DNA of 64,000 bases from Posidonia oceanica (lineage: Eukaryota; Streptophyta; Magnoliopsida; Alismatales; Posidoniaceae), in contig JAZBRS010000029.1 of NCBI GenBank assembly GCA_037176725.1, positions 48,494,001-48,558,000 on the forward strand, written 5' to 3'. The notes below the pieces were generated by a model that did no database searches, was not told where the DNA came from, and saw only the letters and a list, made by a program, of their open reading frames with translations. Shown one piece after another: positions 55,121 to 64,000 of this stretch. Each line of letters opens with the position of its first letter. The first letter of the stretch is position 1. A program made the position numbers and the translations under genes.

Positions 55121-58100
55121 CTAAATTTGAGGACGAGAGCCTTTGCGTGCCTTTTCGAAGTCACGTCTGTTTTTTTGCTCGCTTCCTTAATTTGGGGACG
55201 AGCGCCTTTGCGTGCCTTTTTGAAGTCACGTCTGTTTGTTTGCTCGCTTCCTTAATTTGAGGACGAGCGCCTTTGCGTGCCTTTTCGAAGTCACGTCTGT
55301 TTATTTGCACGCTTCCTTAATTCGAGGTCGAGTGCCTTTTCGAAGTCACGTCTGTTTGTTTGCTTGCTTCTTTAATTAGAGGACGAGCGCGTTTGCGTGC
55401 CTTTTTGAAGTCACGTCTGCATGTTTGCTCGCTTCCTTAATTTGAGGACAAGCGCCTTTGCGTGCCTTTTCGAAGTCACGTCTGTTTGTTTCCTCGCTTC
55501 CGTAATTTGAGGTCGAGTGCCTTTTTGAAGTCACGTTTGTTTGTTTGCTCGCTTCTTTAATTTGAGGACGAGCGCCTTTGCGTGCCTTTTCGAAGTCACG
55601 TCTGTTTGTTTGCTCGCTTCCTTTATGTTAGATCGAGCGCCTTTGCGTGCCAATCCGAAGCCACGTCTGTTTCTTCGCTCACTTTCTTAATTTGAGGACA
55701 AGCGCCTTTGTGTGCCTTTTCGAAGTCACGTCTGTTTGTTTGCTCGCTTCCTTAATTTGAGGACGAGTGCCTATGCGTGCCTTTTCGATGTCACGTCCGT
55801 TTGTTTGCACACTTCCTTAATTTGAGGACGAGCGTCTTTGCGTGCCTTTTCGAAGTCTCGTCTATTTGTTTGCTCACTTCCTTAATTTGAGGACGAGCGC
55901 CTTTGCGTGCCTTTTCGAAGCCCTGTCTGTTTGTTTGCTCGCTTCCTTAATTTAAGGACGAGCGCCTTTGCGTTCCTTTTCGAAGTCACGTCTATTTGTT
56001 TGCTTGCTTCCGTAACTTGAGGACGAGCGCCTTTGCGTGCCTTTTCGAAGTCACGTCTGTTTGTTTACTCGCTTCCTTAATTTGAGGACGAGCGCCTTTG
56101 CGTGCCTTTTCGAAGTCACGTCTGTTTGTTTGTTCGGTTCCTTACTTTGAGGACGAGCACCTTTGCGTGCCTTTTCGAAGTTACGTCTGTTTGTTGGCAC
56201 GCTTCCTTAATTTGAGGTCGAGTGCCTTTTCGAAGTCACGTCTGTTTGTTTGCTCGCTTCTTTAATTTGTGGACGAGCACCTTTACGTGCCTTTTCGAAG
56301 TCACGTCTATTTGTTTGCTTGCTTCCATAATTTGAGGTCGAGCGCCTTTGCGTGCCTTTTTGTAGTCACGTCTGTTTGTTTGCTCACTTCATTTATTTGA
56401 GGACGAGCGCCTTTGCGTGCCTTTTCGAAGTCACGTCTGTTTGTTTGCTCACTTCCTTAATTTGAGGTCGAGCGCCATTGCGTGCCTTTCCGAAGCCATG
56501 TCTGTTTGTTTGCTGGCTTCCTTAATTTGAGGACGAGCGCCTTTGCGTGCCATTTCGAAGTCATGTCTGTTTGTTTGCTCGCTTCCATAATTTGAGGACG
56601 AGCGCCTTTGCGTGCCATTCCGAAGCCATGTCTGTTTGTTTGCTCACTTTCTTAATTTGAGGGCGAGCGCCTTTGCGTGCCTTCTCAAAGTCTTGTCTGT
56701 TTGTTTGCTCACTTCCTTAATTTGAGGACGAGCGCCTTTGCGTGCCTTTTCGAAGTCACGTCTATTTGTTTGCTTGCATCCTTAATTTGAGGACGAGCGC
56801 CTTTGCATGCCGTTTCGAAGTCACGTCTGTTTGTTTGCTCGCTTCCTTAATTTGAGGACGAGCGCCTTTGCGTGCCTTTCCGAAGCCATGTCAATTTGTC
56901 TGCTGGCTTCCTTAATATGAGGACAAGTGCCTATGCGTGCCTTTTCGAAGACATGTCCATTTGTTTGCTCGCTTCTTAATTTGAGGACGAGAGCCTTTGC
57001 GTGCCTTTTCGAAGTCGCGTCCGTTTATTTGCTAGCTTCCTTAATTTGGGGACGAGCGCCTTTGCGTGCCGTTTTGAAGTCACGTCTGTTTGTTTGCTCG
57101 CTTCCGTAATTTGAGGACGAGCGCCTTTGCGTGCCTTTCCGAAGTCACGTCTGTTTGTTTGCTCGCTTCCTTAATTTGCGGTCGAGTGCCTTTTCGAAGT
57201 CACGTTTGTTTGTTTGCACGCTTCTATAATACGAGGACGAGCGCCTAAGCGTGCCTTTGCGAAGTCACGTCTGTTTGTTTGCTCGCTTCCTTTATTTGAG
57301 ATCAAGCGCCTTTGCGTGCCTTTCCGAAGCCACGTCTGTTTCTTCGCTCACTAACTTAATTTGAGGACAAGCGCCTTTGTGTGCCTTTTCGAAGTCATGT
57401 CTGTGTGTTTGCTCGCCTCCTTAATTTGAGGACGAGTGCCTTTGCGTGCCTTTTCGATGTCACGTCTGTTTGTTTGCTCACTTCCTTAATTTGAGGACGA
57501 GCGCCATTGCGTGCCTTTTCGAAGTCTCGTCTGTTTGTTTGCTCACATCCTTAATTTGAGGACGAGCGCCTTTGCGTGCCTTTTCGAAGCAATGTCTGTT
57601 TGTTTGCTGGCTTCCTTAATTTGAGGACGAGCGCCTTTGCTTGCCTTTTCGAAGTCATGTCTGTTTGTTTGCTCGCTTCTAAATTTGAGGACGAGAGCCT
57701 TTGCGTGCCTTTTCGAAGTCACGTCTGTTTTTTTGCTCGCTTCCTAAATTTGGGGACGAGCGCCTTTGCGTGCCTTTTTGAAGTCACGTCTGTTTGTTTG
57801 CTCGCTTCCTTAATTTGAGGACGAGCGCCTTTGCGTGCCTTTTCGAAGTCACGTCTGTTTATTTGCACGCTTCCTTAATTCGAGGTCGAGTGCCTTTTCG
57901 AAGTCACGTCTGTTTGTTTGCTCGCTTCTTTAATTAGAGGACGAGCGCCTTTGCGTGCCTTTTTGAAGTCACGTCTGTTTGTTTGCTCACTTCCTTTACT
58001 TGGGGATGAGCACCTTTGCGTGTCTTTTCGAAGTCACGTCCGTTTGTTTGCTCACTTCCTTAATTTTAGGTCGAGTGCCTTTGCGTGCCTTCCCGAAGCC

Positions 58101-61100
58101 ATGTCTGTTTGTTTGCTGGCTTCTTTAATTTGAGGTCGAGCGCCTTTGCTTGCCTTTTCGAAGTCATGTCTGTTTGTTTGCTCGCTTCTAAATTTGAGGA
58201 CGAGAGCCTTTGCGTGCCTTTTCGAAGTCACGTCTGTTTATTTGCTTGCTTCCTTAATTTGGGGACGAGCGCCTTTGCGTACCTTTTTGAAGTCACGTCT
58301 GCATGTTTGCTCGCTTCCTTAATTTGAGGACAAGCGCCTTTGCGTGCCTTTTCGAAGTTACGTCTGTTTGTTTGCTCGCTTCCGTAATTAGAGGTTAAGT
58401 GCCTATTTGAAGTCACGTTTGTTTGTTTGCTCGCTTCTTTAATTTGAGGACGAGTGCCTTTGCGTGCCTTTTCGAAGTCACGTCTGTTTGTTTGCTCGCT
58501 TCCTTTATTTGAGATCGAGTGCCTTTGCGTGCCATTCGAAAGCCATGTCTGTTTCTTCGCTCAGTTTCTTAATTTGAGGACAAGCGCCTTTGTGTGCCTT
58601 TTCGAAGTCACGTCTGTTTGTTTGCTCGCTTCCTTAATTTGAGGACGAGTGCCTATGCGTGCCTTTTCGATGTCACGTCTGTTTGTTTGCACACTTTCTT
58701 AATTTGAGGACGAGCGCCTCTGCGTGCCTTTTCGAAGTCTCGTCTGTTTGTTTGCTCACTTCCTTAATTTGAGGACGAGCGCCTTTGCGTGCCTTTTCGA
58801 AGCCATGTCTGTTTGTTTGCTCGCTTCCTTAATTTAAGGACGAGCGCCTTTGCGTTCCTTTTCGAAGTCACGTCTATTTGTTTGCTTGCTTCCTTAATTT
58901 GAGGACGAGCGCCTTTGCGTGCCTTTTCGAAGTCACGTCTGTTTGTTTACTCGCTTCCTTATTTTGAGGACGAGCGCCTTTGCGTGCCTTGTCGAAGTCA
59001 CGTCTGTTTGTTTGTTCGCTTCCTTACTTGGAGGACGAGCACCTTTGCGTGCCTTTTCGAAGTCACGTCTGTTTGTTTGCACGCTTCCTTAATTAAAGGT
59101 CGAGTGCCTTTTCGAAGTCACGTCTGTTTGTTTGCTCGCTTCTTTAATTTGAGGACGAGCACCTTTACGTGCCTTTTCGAAGTCACGTCTATTTGTTTGC
59201 TTGCTTCCATAATTTGAGGACGAGCGCCTTTGCGTGCCTTTTCGAAGTCACGTCTGTTTGTTTGCAAGCTTCATAAATTGAGGACGATAGCCATTGCGTG
59301 CCTTTTCGAAGTCACATCTGTTTATTTGCTCGCTTCCTTAATTTGGGGACGAGCGCCTTTGCATGCCTTTTTGAAGTCAAGTCTATTTGTTTGCTCGCTT
59401 CCTTAATTTGAGGACAAGCGCCTTTGCATGCCTTTTCGAAGTCACGCCTGTTTGTATGCCCGCTTCCTTAATTCGAGGTCGAGTGCCATTCCGAAGTCAC
59501 TTCTGTTTGTTTTCTCGCTTCTTTAATTAGAGGACGAGCGCCTTTGCGTGCCTTTTTGAAGTCACGTCTGTTTGTTTGCTCACTTCCTTTATTTGAGGAC
59601 GAGCGCCTTTGCGTGCCTTTTCGAAGTCACATCTGTTTGTTTGCTCGCTTCCTTAATTTGAGGTCGATTGCCTTTGCGTGCCTTTCCGAAGCCATTTCTG
59701 TTTGTTTGCTGGCTTCCTTAATTAGAGGACGAGCACCTTTGCGTGCCTTTTCGAAGTCATGTCTGTTTGTTTGCTCGCTTCCTTAATTTGAGGACGAGCG
59801 CCATTGCGTGCCTTTTCGAAGTCACGTCTGTTTATTTGCTCGCTTCCTTAATTTGGGGACGAGCGCCTTTGCGTGCCTTTTTGAAGTCACGTCTGTTTGT
59901 ATGCTCGCTTCCGTAATGTGAGGACGAGCGCCTTTGCATGCCTTTTCGAAGTCACGTCTGTTTGTTTGCTCGCTTCCTTAATTTCAGGTCGAGTGCCTTT
60001 TCGATGTCACGTTTGTTAGTTTGCTCGCTTCTTTAATTTGAGGACGAGCGCCATTGCGTGCCTTTCGAAGTCACGTCTGTTAGTTTGCTCACTACCTTTA
60101 TTTGAGGTCGAGCGCATTTGCGAGCCTTTCCGAAGCCACGTCGGTTTCTTCGCTCACTTCCTTAATTTGAGGACAAGCGCCTTTGTGTGCCTTTTAGAAG
60201 TCAAGTCTGTTTGTTTGCTCGCTTCTTAATTTGAGGACGAGCGCCTTTGCGTGACTTTTCGAAGCCACGTCGGTTTCTTCGCTCACTTCCTTAATTTGAG
60301 GACAAGCGCCTTTGTGTGCCTTTTCGATGTCACGTCTTTTTGTTTGCTCACTTCCATAATTTGAGGACGAGCGCCTTTGCGTGCCTTTTCGAAGTCTCGT
60401 CTGTTTGTTTGCACACTTCCTTAATTTGAGGACGAGCGCCTTTGCGTGTCTTTTCGAAGCCATGTCTGTTTGTTTGCTCGCTTCCTTAATTTGAGGACGA
60501 GCGCCTTTGCGTGCCTTTTCGAAGTCACGTCTGTTTGTTTGCTCGCTTCCTTTATTTGAGGTCGAGCGCCTTTGAGTGCCTTTCCGAAGCCACGTCTGTT
60601 TCTTCGCTCACTTTCTTAATTTGAGGTCGAGTGCCTTTGCGTGCCTTTCCGAAGCCATGTCTGTTTGTTTGCTGGCTTCCTTAATTTGAGGACGAGCGCC
60701 TTTGCTTGCCTTTTCGAAGTCATGTCTGTTTGTTTGCTCGCTTCTAAATTTGAGGACGAGGGCCTTTGCGTGCCTTTTCGAAGTCACGTCTGTTTATTTG
60801 CTCGCTTCCTTAATTAGGGGACGAGCACCTTTGCGTGCCTTTTCGAAGTCACGTCTGCATGTTTGCTCGCTGATTTAATTTGCGGACAAGCGCCTTTGCG
60901 TGCCTTTTCGAAGTCACGTCTGTTTGTTTGTTCGCTACCGTAATTTGAGGTCGAGTGCCTTTTTGAAGTTACGTTTGTTTGTTTGCTCGCTTCTTTAATT
61001 TGAGGACGAGCGCCTTTGCGTGCCTTTTCGAAGTCACGTCTGTTAGTTTGTTCGCTTCCTTTATTTGAGATCGAGCGCCTTTGCGTGCCATTTCGATGCC

Positions 61101-64000
61101 ACGTCTGTTTCTTCGCTCACTTTCTTAATTTGAGGACAAGCACCTTTGTGTGCCGTTCCGAAGTCACGTCTGTTTGTTTGCTCGCTTCCTTAATATTTGG
61201 ACGAGTGCCTATGCGTGCCTTTTCGATGTCACGTCTGTTTGTTTGCACACTTCCTTAATTTGAGGACGAGCGCCTTTGCGTGCCTTTTCGAAGTCTCGTC
61301 TGTTTGTTTGCTCACTTCCTTAATTTGAGGACGAGCTCCTTTCTGTGCCTTTTCGAAGCCATGTCTGTTTGTTCGCTCACTTCCGTAATTTGACGTCGAG
61401 CGCCTTTGCGTGCCTTTCCGAAGCCATGTCTGTTTGTTTGCTGGCTTCCTTAATTTGAGGACGAGCGCCTTTGCGTGCCATTTCGAAGTCATCTCTGTTT
61501 GTTTGCTCGCTTCCTTAATTTGAGGACGAGCGCCTTTGCGTGCCATTCCGAAGCCATGTCTGTTTGTTTGCTCACTTCCTTAATTTAGGACGAGCGCCTT
61601 TGCGTGCCTTTTCAAAGTCTCGTCTGTTTGTTTGCTCACTTCCTTAATTTGAGGACGAGCGCCTTTGCCTGCCTTTTCGAAGCCATGTCTGTTTGTTTGC
61701 TCGTTTCCTTAATTTGAGGACGAGCGCCTTTGCGTGCCTTTTCAAGGTCACGTCTATTTGTTTGCTAGCTGCCTTAATTTGGGGACGAGCGCCTTTGTGT
61801 GCCTTTACGATGTCACGTCTGTTTGTTTGCTCGCTTCCTTAATTTGAGGTCGAGCGCCTTTGCGTGCCTTTCCGAAGCCACGTCTGTTTCTTGGCTCACT
61901 TCCGTTATTTGAGGACGAGCGCCTTTGCGTGCCTTTTCGAAGTCTCGTCTGTTTGTCTGCTCGCTTCCTTAATTTGAGGACGAGCGCCTTTGCGTGCCTT
62001 TTCGAAGCCATGTCTGTTTGTTTGCTCGCTTCCTTAATTTGAGGACGAGCGCCTTTGCGTGCCTTTTCGAAGTCACGTCCGTTTGTTTGCTCGCTTCCTT
62101 TATTTGAGGTCAAGCGCCAATGCGTGCCTTTCCGAAGCCACGTCTGTTTCTTCACTCACTTTCTTAATTTGAGGACATGCGCCTTTGTGTTCCTTTTCGA
62201 AGTCATGTCTGTTTGTTTGCTCGCTTCCTTAATTTGAGGACGAGTACCTTTGCGAAGTCACGTCTGTTTGTTTGCTCGCTTCCTTAATTTGAGGTCGAGT
62301 GCCTTTTCGAAGTCACGTCTGTTTGTTTGCTCGCTTCTTTAATTTGAGGACGAGCACCATTACGTGCCTTTTCGAAGTCACGTCTGTTTGTTTGCTCGCT
62401 TCCATAATTTGAGGACGAGCGCCTTTGCGTGCCTTTTCGAAGTCACGTCTGTTTGTTTGCTCACTTCCTTAATTAGAGGACGAGTGCCTTTGCGTGCCTT
62501 TCCGAAGCCATGTCTATTTGTTTGCGGGCTTCCTTAATTTATAGGATGAGCTCCTTTGCGTGCCTTTTCGAAGTCACGTCAGTTTGTTTGCTCGCTTATT
62601 AATTTGAGGACGAGAGCCTTTGCGTGCCGTTTCGAAGTCACGTCTGTTTATTTGCTCGCTTCCTTAATTTGGAGACAAGCGCCTTTGCGTGCCTTTCTGA
62701 AGTCACGTCTGTTTGTTTGCTCGCTTCCATAATTTGAGGACGAGCGTCTTTGCGTGCCTTTTCGAAGTCACGTCTGTTTGTTTGCTCGCTTCCTTAATTC
62801 GAGGTCGAGTGCCTTTTCGAAGTCACGTCTGTTTGTTTGCTCGCTTCATTAATTTGAGGACGAGCACCTTTACGTGCCTTTTCGAAGTCACGTCTATTTG
62901 TTTGCTTGCTTCCATAATTTGAGGACGAGCGCCTTTGCGTGCCATTTTGAAGTCACGTCTGTTTGTTTGCTCACTTCCTTTATTTGAGGACGAGCGCCTT
63001 TGCGTGCCTTTTCGAAGTCACGTCCGTTAGTTTGCTCGCTTCTTTAATTAGAGGACGAGCGTCTTTGCGTGCCTTTTTGAAGTCACGTCTTTTTGTTTGC
63101 TCACTTCCTTTAATTGAGGACGAGCGCCTTTGCGTGCCTTTTCGAAGTCACGTCTGTTTGTTTGCTCACTTCCTTAATTTGAGGTCGAGCGCCTTTGCGT
63201 GCCTTTCCGAAGCCATATCTGTTTGTTTGCTGGCTTCCTTAATTTGAGGACGAGCGCCTTTGCGTGCCATTTCGAAGTCATGTCTGTTTGTTTGCTCGCT
63301 TCCATAATTTGAGGACGAGCGCCCTTGCGTGCCATTCCGAAGTCATGTCTGTTTGTTTGCTCACTTCCTTAATTTGAGGACGAGCGCCGTTGCGTGCCTT
63401 TTCGAAGCCATGTCGGTAAGTTTGCTCGTTTCCTTAATTTGAGGACGAGCGCCTTTGCGTGCCTTTTCGAAGTCACGTCTATTTGTTTGCTTGCATCCTT
63501 AATTTGAGGACGAGCGCCTTTGCGTGCCTTTTCGAAGTCACGTCTGTTTGTTTGTTCGCTTCCTTACTTTGAGGACGAGCACCTTTGCGTGCCTTTTCGA
63601 AGTCACGTCTGTTTGTTTGCACGCTTCCATAATTAGAGGTCGAGTGCCTTTTCGAAGTCACGTCTATTTGTTTGCTCGCTTCATTAATTTGAGGACGAGC
63701 ACCTTTACGTGCCTTTTCGAAGTCACGTCTATTTGTTTGCTTGCTTCCATAATTTGAGGACGAGCGCCTTTACGTGCCATTTTGAAGTCACGTCTGTTTG
63801 TTTGCTCACTTCCTTTATTTGAGGACGAGCGCCTTTGCGTGCCTTTTCGAAGTCACGTCTGTTTGTTTGCTCACTTCCTTAATTTGAGGTTGAGCGCCTT
63901 TGCGTGCCTTTCCGAAGCCAAGTCTGTTTGTTTGCTGGCTTCCATAATTTGAGGACGAGCGCCTTTGCGTGCCATTTCGAAGTCATGTCTGTTTGTTTGC

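Larger units (their letters stand above)
39927..64000 (+). repeat. 65-bp tandem satellite array, right arm
   Basis: This is the continuation of the array in the same orientation and monomer family (about 370 copies), running off the right edge. It resumes after the retrotransposon in the middle of a monomer whose first half lies just left of 12960. Uninterrupted versions of the same monomer occur near 1820, 4509 and 42231. No gene, RNA gene or unrelated insertion is visible anywhere in this 24-kb stretch. Open frames here are by-products of the repeat. Confidence 0.97.

Overview
The window looks like nuclear DNA of a flowering plant. It is one very large, young Ty3/gypsy LTR retrotransposon inserted into a long tandem satellite array. 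The array runs off both ends of the window (1-12960 and about 39927-64000, roughly 37 kb in view). Plant origin is indicated by the Tat/Ogre-type domain order of the polyprotein (two RNase H domains), a primer-binding site resembling a plant tRNA-Arg 3' end, and a plant-specific DUF7745/plant-mobile-domain-like accessory protein. I cannot name the species. No ordinary host gene, rRNA, tRNA gene or CRISPR array is visible.

Satellite: the basic monomer is about 65 bp, all in one orientation, with a recurring 55-bp variant and other length variants. Monomers are ordered into higher-order repeats: blocks of about 2.3-2.7 kb, and a super-period of about 10.5-11 kb once the element is subtracted. 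The blocks near 50.2-52.7 and 52.7-55.1 kb are an almost identical 2438-bp tandem duplication. The many ~60-aa open frames in the array come from the 65-bp period (65 is not a multiple of 3) and are not genes.

Retrotransposon (12961-39926, about 27 kb, minus strand): two LTRs of about 6.0 kb (TGT...ACA) flanked by the 5-bp target-site duplication CTACC. In transcription order it has: the 5' LTR (39926-33931); the PBS (33929-33911); a 1.3-kb leader; a single-frame Gag-Pol polyprotein (ATG at 32610, stop at 23980, 2876 aa) with Gag, zinc knuckle, protease, a G-patch-like motif, a ~540-aa low-complexity linker, RT, a degenerate RNase H, a second intact archaeal-type RNase H, and integrase; a 1.2-kb spacer; a separate 454-aa DUF7745/PMD-like ORF (22813-21449); a 2.5-kb repeat-rich 3' region; the polypurine tract; and the 3' LTR (18957-12961). 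By eye the LTRs differ at only about 8 substitutions and 3 single-base indels, and both ORFs are open, so the copy is very recent and may still be competent.

The LTRs carry a 30/90-bp minisatellite, a GC-rich segment and a strongly T-rich segment. Gag-Pol supplies particle formation, reverse transcription and integration. The role of the DUF7745-like protein is unknown. The main points for follow-up are this accessory ORF, a second PBS core inside the LTR, an inverted repeat spanning the PPT/LTR junction, and the intact higher-order satellite copies that preserve the pre-insertion empty site.
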